Assembly (NCBI GenBank): GCA_946886975.1
Contig: CAMPJV010000192.1
Span: forward strand, 1 to 5,603
DNA from: an uncultured Taibaiella sp.
Lineage (GTDB): Bacteria > Bacteroidota > Bacteroidia > Chitinophagales > Chitinophagaceae
Length of the DNA: 5,603 nucleotides
Direction: 5' to 3'
This document shows, in pieces, positions 1-4,960 of the stretch. Position 1 is the stretch's first letter; every line of letters starts with the position of its first letter. The position numbers were made by a program, and so were the translations under genes. The notes below the pieces were generated by a model that worked only from the letters and a program-made list of their open reading frames with translations, made no database searches and was not told the DNA's origin.

Positions 1-1319
1 TTCTCCTGAAATTGTACTGTAGCAGTTCCTGGGTTAAGTGCCTTTACAAAGATCGCCTGACCGCTCTGGATCATTTGATTCTGGGCAGTTGAGCCAGCTC
101 CTGAAGGAGTAACGTCGTAACTTGATCCGTTATATGAAACCACTACGTAATAACCATAAGGACCAACGTTTGGATCGATAGACCAGAAGTAGCGATTGAT
201 CTCAGCCGGAGTATTGTTGTAAACTTCATCAAAGTCAACAGCTGAAGCATAAGGGTTACCGATCAGGCCCCACTGATTTGCAGCAGAGAATTGTACATTC
301 TTGGTTCCAGTAACGAGGTTTCCTGTAGTGCTGATACTAGTAGCTGCAGAACCTGTCCCGATAAGGCCGGAATTCCATGGGCCTGTAACCATCATAGCAA
401 ACGCTTCGTTGTCTCCCATTGGCACCTTCGTGGTAGTTACATTGGAATAGGCTCCGTTAGTATACCTTCTCAGGTTAAATGCTCCTGATGCCTTCAGGCC
501 GTGGGTAGTATCGTTGGTATTAACACCCCAAAGTTCAACACCTGGAGCTTTGTCACTGTTCTGCCAGTTTGAATAGATGGTACCCGTAATGTTAGTAACC
601 GGTGCAGTTACTAGTCTCCAGCCCCTGTGGTTCTGGAAATAGCGCTCTACGTTCACCATGCCCGTTATCACTCCTGCGCTGATTGGAGCTAATGATGCAG
701 TTCTTGTCGCTGAAGATTTTAAAGTCAACGCGTCGTTTGTGTTCAAAGTACCGCTTACAATATTCAGTACGCCGGTAATTTGCAAGTTATCACCAAGGCC
801 GAGATTAACCTCGTTAGTAAGTGCCGCAGTATTCACATCCAGGTTGCTTATGATGCCGTTACCTGAAATGTTGTGGTCAATTGGATCTAATATTGCGACC
901 TTACCATTGCCGGTAATGGAACCATTAGCAAGACCAAGCGTATTATCAAACGTTAGATCATTACTTAGAATAAGTGTAGAGTTTGATGCAGCAAATATTA
1001 TTCCGCCACCATCTTCGATAATAAGCTGATAACCTGTAGGTACACCAACTGTAACACCGGCATTGATTGTTACAAATGTACCGCTTGTGACGGTCATCGC
1101 TACCCCGCCTTGTGGAGTTGGCGTGTTAGGCTGGCTGACCCAGGTGGTGCCATTCCACCTTTCCCAGGCTGCAAAGTTAGTACCGTTGCCAGTCCAATGG
1201 CGGCCTGTCTGGTCAGGAGCAGTTCTAAAGTCGCCTATTGTTTGAGCTGAAACATTGAAGGCTAAAAGGCCTACGAGGAGGAATCCTAAAAAAGTGATTT
1301 TCGAATAGATACTTTTCAT
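1..1319 (-). CDS. Secreted Bacteroidota surface protein, probable T9SS cargo (5' part, truncated by window edge)
   Basis: The frame is open from the ATG at 1319 to the left edge (439 codons, no stop), so the C terminus is not seen. Residues 1-25 form a signal peptide: a basic start, a hydrophobic core FLGFLLVGLLAF, and a likely cut after VSA or SAQ. Residues about 28-70 resemble the 'W.RWNGTTWV' opening common in large secreted proteins of this phylum. Residues 75-215 are low-complexity Gly/Thr/Asn beta-type sequence with repeated 'L.I..G.L' steps, suggesting a beta-solenoid. From about 222 comes the module beginning VERYF....GWRLVTAP and containing LIGNPYASAVDFD (352-364), often found shortly before a T9SS C-terminal sorting domain. 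I infer export to the surface or medium; the sorting domain itself would lie outside the window. No enzymatic motif is visible, and adhesin or matrix protein is a guess. It is transcribed away from the SGNH gene. The leader is A-rich with no Shine-Dalgarno. Confidence 0.9.
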   Translation of the reverse strand, partial: MKSIYSKITFLGFLLVGLLAFNVSAQTIGDFRTAPDQTGRHWTGNGTNFAAWERWNGTTWVSQPNTPTPQGGVAMTVTSGTFVTINAGVTVGVPTGYQLIIEDGGGIIFAASNSTLILSNDLTFDNTLGLANGSITGNGKVAILDPIDHNISGNGIISNLDVNTAALTNEVNLGLGDNLQITGVLNIVSGTLNTNDALTLKSSATRTASLAPISAGVITGMVNVERYFQNHRGWRLVTAPVTNITGTIYSNWQNSDKAPGVELWGVNTNDTTHGLKASGAFNLRRYTNGAYSNVTTTKVPMGDNEAFAMMVTGPWNSGLIGTGSAATSISTTGNLVTGTKNVQFSAANQWGLIGNPYASAVDFDEVYNNTPAEINRYFWSIDPNVGPYGYYVVVSYNGSSYDVTPSGAGSTAQNQMIQSGQAIFVKALNPGTATVQFQE

Positions 1320-1331
1320 GATATTGGATTT

Positions 1332-1354
1332 AGTTTTTTTGACAAGTTTTTTTG
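1332..1354 (-). promoter_or_regulatory. A-rich translation leader with tandem CAAAAAAACT repeat
   Basis: On the minus strand, the 35 bases before the ATG at 1319 contain CAAAAAAACT twice, with a 13-base period (plus-strand copies of AGTTTTTTTG at 1332-1341 and 1345-1354). They place A7 runs about 15-21 and 28-34 bases upstream of the start. There is no GGAG-like site. A-rich, SD-less leaders are typical of highly translated Bacteroidota genes, so this probably acts as a ribosome-loading leader. That role is inferred. Confidence 0.45.
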
Positions 1355-1377
1355 GTTTTTCTCATATCGAGGAGACA

Positions 1378-1402
1378 AAGGTTCACCCGATCGGGAGACC
1401 TT
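1378..1402. repeat. Interrupted inverted repeat with perfect CCCGATCGGG core
   Basis: The arms AAGGT (1378-1382) and ACCTT (1398-1402) flank a perfect 10-base palindrome, CCCGATCGGG (1386-1395), with a further C1384:G1397 match and small interruptions. It lies 59 bases upstream of the left-hand gene's ATG. The symmetry is what a dimeric repressor or activator site would show. As RNA it could fold into a hairpin, but the perfect core leaves almost no loop, so a DNA operator is more plausible. The binding protein is unknown. Confidence 0.4.
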
Positions 1403-1476
1403 ACAAGAAAGAAGACGCGGTTAACTGGAAAATTACAAGCGCTTAACAGCATGCTGCACAACTCATTAACCAACCA

Positions 1477-1629
1477 TTACAAGAAGCCAGGGCCCAATCT
1501 GGCCACGGCACAGGCTAGCTGCGCATTTGGATGTGGCTGTGCGATTGCTTTTAGTGGACAGACTCAAATTAGCTATTAGGGAGGCTCGTAATCGGCACTT
1601 TCGGCAAATGGGGGTTTAAAAGAAGCCAG
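1477..1629. repeat. Pair of near-identical 14-base direct repeats
   Basis: TTACAAGAAGCCAG at 1477-1490 recurs as TTAAAAGAAGCCAG at 1616-1629 (13 of 14 identical, 139 bases apart). A partial copy, TTACAAGAA, lies at 1401-1409, and a shorter TTACAAG at 1433-1439. The spacing is irregular and no transposon-like structure surrounds them. Their role is unknown. Confidence 0.3.
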
Positions 1630-1772
1630 AGCTGCTTTTACAAATATTAAGATGGCGATACCGTTCTATATAGTATAGTAGAGCTCATTGGCACCTATAG
1701 TATGCATTGCGGGATGTGGTGATCTAAATGACTCGCTGCACAGCACATACTGAGAACTGCCATCTCCCAACT

Positions 1773-1800
1773 ATTGTCTGCCGTCTTATGTCTATCTTAG
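1773..1800 (+). promoter_or_regulatory. Possible Bacteroidota-type promoter for the SGNH hydrolase gene
   Basis: TATCTTAG (1793-1800) differs from the phylum's -7 consensus TAnnTTTG at one fixed base. A TTG (1774-1776, within ATTG) lies 16 bases upstream as a possible -33 element. The box ends four bases before the ATG at 1805, so transcription would begin at or next to the start codon. This spacing is the same as that before the SRAP gene. It is a weak match on its own, and the 16-base spacer is at or just under the usual range. Confidence 0.3.
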
Positions 1801-1804
1801 GTAT

Positions 1805-3127
1805 ATGCGAAGTAGTTCGTTGTCATTAGTCTTAGTGCTTGTTGCCCTGCAGGCTTTTGCCGGCAGGAAGCTATCGGTGCTGTTCATTGGCAACAGCTAC
1901 ACTTCTTACCACAGCATGCCGCAGCTTGTGGCGAACTTCGCTGCATCTATGGGCGACACCCTGGTGTTTGACAGCTATGCTATTGGTGGTGCCTCGTTCG
2001 CCGATCATGTCACTCTTTCCGGTTGCCTGCAGAAGATACAGTCTGCGAACTGGGACGTGGTAGTACTGCAGGAGCAAAGCCTGAAGCCTGCTCTGACTAC
2101 CGGCTCGTTCTTTAACGATTCCTACCACTGGGCAGGCGTACTTGACACAATGATACGGAACAATGATCCCTGCACTGAGAAGATGTTCTACATGACATGG
2201 GGACGGAAGTACGGCGACAGCATGCTGGCCACCATACAAGGCATACCTGCAAACAATACTTATCAGGGCATGGACAGCCTGATCAGGGCGCGCTACTTTG
2301 CCCTGGCGGATACAGCAGTACCACCCACCATGGGCATCCCTCTGATGCCCGGCGGCTGGTTCTCACCCATCAGGCTGTCACAGCTATCACCTGTGGGCGC
2401 CGTGTGGCATCACATAAGGGACACCCATCCCAACATAGAACTATTCGATGCGGACGAAAGCCATCCCTCTGCGGCTGGTTCGTATGCGGCTGCTTGCACG
2501 TTCTATGCCTCACTGTTCCGCCAGGACCCTACAGCGTCTTCCTACAACTTCAGTCTGCCTGTGTCAGATGCAGCCAACATAAAGCAATCTGTAAAGCTGC
2601 GCGTATTCGACAGCCTGCATATCTGGCACATAGGCACCCACGACCTGCGCTCGCAGTTCAGCTGGCAGCTTATCGGAGGCACGGATGTGCTGTTCGTCAA
2701 CCAATCTTCCGGGACTATGACCGGTTTCCAGTGGGACCTCGGCGATGGCGCCACTTCAGCAAGCGGTACGTTCTTCCACACCTATGCGGCGCAGGGGAGC
2801 TACACAGTCCGTCTTATAGCCTCCGACGGCGACTGCGATGATACCAGCTACGGCATCGTAACCGTCGGTCCCAATGGAGTAACTACCAGCGATGCGGATC
2901 AGGATGCGATCACCATAGCTCCAAACCCATCTAACGGTAGCTTCACCATTAACATGCCACTTAAGGGTGCGCAGATAGCCGTGCTGAACATGTATGGTCA
3001 GGCGGTGTATGCTGCTAAAGCTGTCGGCAAAGTACATGTGGATATCGGCGGACAGCCTGCGGGCGTGTATGTGGTAAGGGTTGTTGGTGAGGATTTTGTG
3101 TGGAAAGAGATGGTGGTGGTGGAGTGA
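1805..3127 (+). CDS. Secreted SGNH-type hydrolase with PKD domain and T9SS sorting domain
   Basis: A 440-residue exported protein. Residues 1-19 are a signal peptide (likely cut after AFA). Residues 23-240 form an SGNH/GDSL-like (DUF4886-like) hydrolase domain: block I FIGNSYT (28-33) carries the presumed nucleophile Ser31, with GNS in place of the classic GDS. IGGASF (60-65) is the Gly block, DVVVLQEQS (84-92) follows, then TWGRKYGD (131-138). DESHP (217-221) supplies the Asp217-x-x-His220 pair. Residues about 283-355 are a PKD domain (FQWDLGDG, then HTYAAQGSYTVRL). Residues 368-440 are a T9SS type A sorting domain (IAPNPSNGSF at 371, then LNMYGQAVY, GGQPAGVYVVRV), so the protein should cross the outer membrane and be anchored or released. 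Family members include esterases acting on acylated carbohydrates, but the substrate here is unknown. Residues 170-195 look expanded against the pattern I expect. The ATG at 1805 is chosen because it begins the signal peptide. The alkylation repair gene follows after 34 bases with no terminator visible, so co-transcription is possible. Confidence 0.92.
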   Translation: MRSSSLSLVLVLVALQAFAGRKLSVLFIGNSYTSYHSMPQLVANFAASMGDTLVFDSYAIGGASFADHVTLSGCLQKIQSANWDVVVLQEQSLKPALTTGSFFNDSYHWAGVLDTMIRNNDPCTEKMFYMTWGRKYGDSMLATIQGIPANNTYQGMDSLIRARYFALADTAVPPTMGIPLMPGGWFSPIRLSQLSPVGAVWHHIRDTHPNIELFDADESHPSAAGSYAAACTFYASLFRQDPTASSYNFSLPVSDAANIKQSVKLRVFDSLHIWHIGTHDLRSQFSWQLIGGTDVLFVNQSSGTMTGFQWDLGDGATSASGTFFHTYAAQGSYTVRLIASDGDCDDTSYGIVTVGPNGVTTSDADQDAITIAPNPSNGSFTINMPLKGAQIAVLNMYGQAVYAAKAVGKVHVDIGGQPAGVYVVRVVGEDFVWKEMVVVE

Positions 3128-3161
3128 CAGCCTCCGCCCGGATAATATAACGATCGCGAGC

Positions 3162-3803
3162 ATGAAACTTTCCTCAAAGGCATTGGATCTATATAGAAGG
3201 ATCAGTAAGGATACAAAGCTTGGTGACCTGCGCAAGATCGCGAAGGAGATCAAAAGGGATCACTCACTGGCGCTGCAACTATGGTCTACCGGTGAGTTTC
3301 TTCCCCGGCAGCTGGCCATCCTGATCATGGACCCAAAATGCCTTTCTCAGGAGCTAATTGATAAGCTTGATAAGGACATTCATAATCACCGGACTGGGGA
3401 AAGGCTTCAGTTAATAGACTGGCTGATGGCAAACCAGCTCGCCAAGGACAAGAAAACTATAGCCCTTATGCAGTCCTGGGAAGATAGCCCCTCTGCGTTG
3501 CAGAGAAGGACATTTTGGTATTACCAGGGTCGTCTGCGCTGGGTTGGCCAGACACCCCCTCCCAATACAGAGGAGCTGCTTTCCGCCATCGAGGAAAAAA
3601 TAGAAGGAGAAGAGCCGGAAGTGCAATGGGCTATGAACTTTACAGTAGGACAGATCGGCATATTTCAGCCTGAATACCGTTCCAGGTGTATTCTCCTTGG
3701 CGAACAAACTGGCTTGTACAAAGATGAAGTGGTGGCAAAAAATTGTACACCCAATTATTTACCCGAGTTTATAGCGATACAAGTCGCCAAGCTGAAGAGG
3801 TAG
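3162..3803 (+). CDS. AlkD-family DNA alkylation repair protein
   Basis: A 213-residue cytosolic protein of the DNA alkylation repair (AlkD-like, HEAT-repeat) family. The best-known members, such as Bacillus AlkD, excise N3- and N7-alkylated purines, leaving abasic sites. The sequence is a run of amphipathic helix pairs. The first, about 21-57, contains LRKIAKEIKRDH and LWSTGEFLPRQLAILIMD. The middle, 80-127, contains LIDWLMANQL, SWEDSPSALQRR and FWYYQGRLRW. The last, 152-185, contains EVQWAMNFTVGQIG and YRSRCILLGEQTGLY. Conserved Trp/Asp/Arg residues typical of this subfamily are present (W87, W106, W119, R124, W156), but I did not map them onto AlkD's catalytic residues. The length is normal and both ends look intact. 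The ATG at 3162 is preferred: an ATG at 3081 would add 27 residues with a WWWW stretch and overlap the upstream gene. No strong ribosome site is visible. It may be read through from the SGNH gene or have its own promoter inside that gene's end. Confidence 0.93.
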   Translation: MKLSSKALDLYRRISKDTKLGDLRKIAKEIKRDHSLALQLWSTGEFLPRQLAILIMDPKCLSQELIDKLDKDIHNHRTGERLQLIDWLMANQLAKDKKTIALMQSWEDSPSALQRRTFWYYQGRLRWVGQTPPPNTEELLSAIEEKIEGEEPEVQWAMNFTVGQIGIFQPEYRSRCILLGEQTGLYKDEVVAKNCTPNYLPEFIAIQVAKLKR

Positions 3804-4069
3804 TCTGTTTTGTTTTTCACCGCCCTCTGGCACCCACTTCGCATCTATTTGACTGGCAGCTTCCATTTGTCCACCGGGCAAAAGCAGCACGGTGACGATA
3901 TGGTGGAACAAGCCCCGGCCCACATAGAGAATAACATCAGTGAAAGAATTTCAGCAGAAGAGCTATCTTCCAGGTTTGCAATCGGACGGAGGAACTTCGA
4001 CCGTAGGTTTATCAAGGCCACTGGCAATACACCGGTTGAGTACGCCCAGAGAGTAAAAACGGAGTCTGC

Positions 4070-4078
4070 AAAAAAAGG
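4070..4078 (+). other. Frameshift site 1 in AraC remnant (A7-GG run)
   Basis: The frame downstream (CTG at 4081 onward) is one base later than the frame upstream. Removing one A or one G here yields a seamless AKKALEST junction matching the family pattern. The shift is +1, so the classic -1 slippery mechanism does not fit. Confidence 0.8.
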
Positions 4079-4182
4079 CGCTGGAAAGTACAAGGAGCAC
4101 CATTAACGAAGCCATGTACCGAGTCGGCTACTCAGATGTAAAAGCCTTTAGAGAAGTCTTCAGAAAGACAACGGGTCTTTCG

Positions 4183-4185
4183 CCC
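4183..4185 (+). other. Frameshift site 2 in AraC remnant (CCC run)
   Basis: Restoring one C makes TCG CCC CAG GAA TAT, giving SPQEY, which fits the conserved C-terminal 'LSP.EYR.KY' end of these regulators. Without it the frame runs on to 4356, antisense to the reductase gene, as sequence with no family resemblance. Confidence 0.75.
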
Positions 4186-4228
4186 AGGAATATAAAAGCA
4201 AGTATAATAGGGAAGCGGCCGCCGGTTA

Positions 4229-4798
4229 CTAATCGTCCTTTATTACTTCATAGTGCAGCTCCACCATTCCATTTTTGTATGCTGTTACATTCCTTAGGTG
4301 CAAAGCTTGTTCCTGCCTCGCAGCGTCGAAGAATGGAGTGCCCTCTCCTAGCATGATAGGGAGGATTGATTGTCTGATTTCATCTGCCAGGTTTAAACGA
4401 AGGAAATCATTTGCCAGGCTGGCACCGCCGACCAGCCAGACATTCCTGTAATAAGGCCTTAGACGCTCATTTACAAGGGTGCTGAGATCTCCGGAAAAAG
4501 TTTGGATATTCGGCCGTTCAATGGGAAGCTGCCTGTGAGTCAGCACGATAGTCGGCACATCTCCATAAACCCAGCCGTAGGATTTCGAAAGCTCCAACGC
4601 ATGTTCGTATGTGCGTGATCCCATAACATAACAATCTATAGTTTTAAGAAGCTCTTCCTGGCTCTCGTCAGATATAGAAACGCCGCTCTCGTAAAGATCA
4701 GATGTTTCAAACCACGAAACACTATTGTCTTTCTTGGCTATATAACCGTCCAGGCTTGAGACCATGTGGATGGTTATGGTAAGTTCTTTTGTCGCCAT
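4229..4798 (-). CDS. RibD C-terminal / dihydrofolate reductase-like family protein
   Basis: A 189-residue cytosolic NADPH-dependent reductase-fold protein of the RibD C-terminal (DHFR-like) family. HMVSSLDGYIAKKDN (11-25) is the family's N-terminal strand and substrate loop. DCYVMGSRTYEHAL (55-68) matches the 'd.ivmGr.Tye' motif. VPTIVLTHRQ (81-90) follows. NVWLVGGASLANDFL (119-133) is the glycine-rich nucleotide-binding segment, and ILPIMLGEGTPFF (145-157) the conserved late strand. There is no deaminase domain, so it is not a full RibD. Relatives such as Bacillus YyaP are of unknown substrate, and I would not assign a role in riboflavin or folate synthesis. The length is typical. It is convergent with the broken regulator, whose stop codon overlaps its own. 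The ATG at 4798 has no Shine-Dalgarno and follows TGA TAG directly, the end of a short in-frame upstream ORF. The start is set by the family's N terminus. Confidence 0.93.
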   Translation of the reverse strand: MATKELTITIHMVSSLDGYIAKKDNSVSWFETSDLYESGVSISDESQEELLKTIDCYVMGSRTYEHALELSKSYGWVYGDVPTIVLTHRQLPIERPNIQTFSGDLSTLVNERLRPYYRNVWLVGGASLANDFLRLNLADEIRQSILPIMLGEGTPFFDAARQEQALHLRNVTAYKNGMVELHYEVIKDD

Positions 4799-4801
4799 CT
4801 A

Positions 4802-4843
4802 TCAGTTGGTTGTCGATATGTGGATGTTGGAGTCGTGGTGCAT
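4802..4843 (-). CDS. 13-codon upstream ORF, possible leader peptide
   Basis: On the minus strand an ATG at 4843 opens a frame reading MHHDSNIHISTTN and ending in TGA (4804-4802). It is preceded by a good Shine-Dalgarno-like GGGAG (4855-4851) seven bases before the ATG. The frame is the same as that of the reductase: TGA, TAG, then the reductase ATG follow without a gap. This could couple translation of the reductase to the leader, or a decayed longer N terminus could be stopped here. The peptide matches nothing I know. Three His in 13 residues is not enough to call amino-acid attenuation. Whether it is translated is unproven. Confidence 0.35.
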   Translation of the reverse strand: MHHDSNIHISTTN

Positions 4844-4850
4844 TTTTTAT

Positions 4851-4855
4851 CTCCC
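4851..4855 (-). promoter_or_regulatory. Shine-Dalgarno-like GGGAG before the upstream ORF
   Basis: GGGAG on the minus strand lies seven bases from the ATG at 4843. It is the only strong SD-like site at a start in the window. It sits before the tiny leader rather than before the reductase ATG, which itself has none. Confidence 0.4.
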
Positions 4856-4858
4856 GCA

Positions 4859-4882
4859 CAATGAATTTAAAAAAAACCATTG
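4859..4882. repeat. Small inverted repeat CAATG-N14-CATTG
   Basis: CAATG (4859-4863) and CATTG (4878-4882) flank a 14-base AT-only-but-one spacer in the divergent region between the reductase and SRAP genes. It could be a protein-binding site acting on the reductase promoter. The arms are short and chance is quite possible. Confidence 0.2.
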
Positions 4883-4928
4883 GCTTTGATATCAGGTCCT
4901 TTTAGCAGCCAAATTGTGACTTCCTTTT

Positions 4929-4956
4929 TTTGATTACCCTGCCTTTGGTAAATTTG
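4929..4956 (+). promoter_or_regulatory. Bacteroidota-type promoter for the SRAP gene
   Basis: TAAATTTG (4949-4956) is a perfect match to the phylum's -7 element TAnnTTTG. TTTG (4929-4932), at the end of a T-run, lies 16 bases upstream as a candidate -33 element; that spacer is slightly short for the usual range. The box ends four bases before the ATG at 4961, so the transcript would start at or beside the start codon. A leaderless mRNA is the natural reading. Confidence 0.55.
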
Positions 4957-4960
4957 TATT

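Larger units (their letters stand above)
1320..1804. other. Divergent intergenic region without a convincing gene
   Basis: This 485-base stretch separates the two divergent secreted-protein genes and is unusually long for the window. Reading both strands I found no ORF with a family resemblance, no tRNA or rRNA, and no riboswitch I recognise. A 75-codon plus-strand frame with a TTG start (1352-1579) and a 34-codon minus-strand frame (about 1770-1666) look like chance. The region does hold a 25-base interrupted inverted repeat (1378-1402), a 10-base palindrome CAGCATGCTG (1447-1456), a small hairpin GCCAG/CTGGC (1486-1503), imperfect direct repeats built on TTACAAGAAGCCAG, and an AT-rich patch with three TATAGTA copies (1669-1702). 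It must contain the promoters of both flanking genes and could also hide a small RNA or decayed sequence. Confidence 0.6.
3810..4232 (+). pseudogene. Broken AraC-family regulator (GlxA/FtrA-like), DNA-binding end only, two frameshifts
   Basis: Translation gives a typical AraC-type double helix-turn-helix, but only after joining pieces. From ATG 3900 (or the open frame from 3810), the first piece has STGQKQHGDDMV, then ISAEELSSRFAIGRRNFDRRF and ATGNTPVEYAQRVK, ending in ESAKK. Frame 0 then reaches TAA at 4104-4106. One extra base in the A7-GG run at 4070-4078 explains this: the next frame continues as ALESTRSTINEA and MYRVGYSDVKAFREVF up to GLSP. Adding one base to the CCC at 4183-4185 restores the original frame and gives QEYKSKYNREAAAGY with a TAA at 4230-4232, a normal C terminus. 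Intact GlxA-type regulators have about 200 more residues at the N terminus (a DJ-1/PfpI-like domain). Here fewer than 100 bases separate this from the repair gene's stop, so that domain is missing. As sequenced it should not make a working regulator. The frameshifts could be assembly errors in homopolymers, but the missing N terminus could not be explained that way. Confidence 0.85.

Noticed and set aside
658..1029. 123-codon plus-strand frame, with smaller ones at 291-488 and 1063-1245
   Set aside because: These are antisense shadows of the surface-protein gene, whose minus-strand frame is continuous, has a signal peptide and fits known modules.
1352..1579. 75-codon plus-strand frame with a basic N terminus and a Cys-rich end
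   Set aside because: It has a TTG start within a T-run and no ribosome site, and it resembles no family. It overlaps the leader of the divergent gene, so chance is the best explanation.
1666..1770. 34-codon minus-strand frame with a TTG start (ends HTIGANELYYTI)
   Set aside because: It is short, has no SD-like site and no homologous pattern, and ends in the AT-rich repeat patch.
1320..1804. CRISPR array, tRNA, attachment site or transposon end
   Set aside because: There are no regularly spaced repeats, no cloverleaf, no terminal inverted repeats with target duplication and no integrase or transposase nearby.
2197..2841. 214-codon plus-strand frame inside the SGNH gene
   Set aside because: It is an out-of-frame shadow in a G+C-rich gene. 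It has no domain pattern, whereas frame 1805-3127 carries all the motifs.
3081..3161. Longer start for the alkylation repair protein at ATG 3081
   Set aside because: It would overlap the SGNH gene by 47 bases and add a WWWW stretch foreign to the family. The ATG at 3162 gives the usual N terminus and length.
2756..3253. 165-codon minus-strand frame across the end of the SGNH gene
   Set aside because: It is antisense to the PKD and sorting domains and the start of the repair gene, with no recognisable features.
4070..4083. Programmed -1 ribosomal frameshift on the A7 run
   Set aside because: The downstream frame is +1, not -1, so slippage on A AAA AAG would lead to the wrong frame.
4215..4222. 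GCGGCCGC palindrome as a vector or cloning scar
   Set aside because: It lies in frame in the regulator's natural C terminus (EAAAG) with no foreign sequence around it.
4114..4356. 80-codon plus-strand frame starting MYRVGYSD as a separate gene
   Set aside because: It begins in the middle of the second helix-turn-helix of the broken regulator, and after 4185 it continues only as antisense to the reductase gene.
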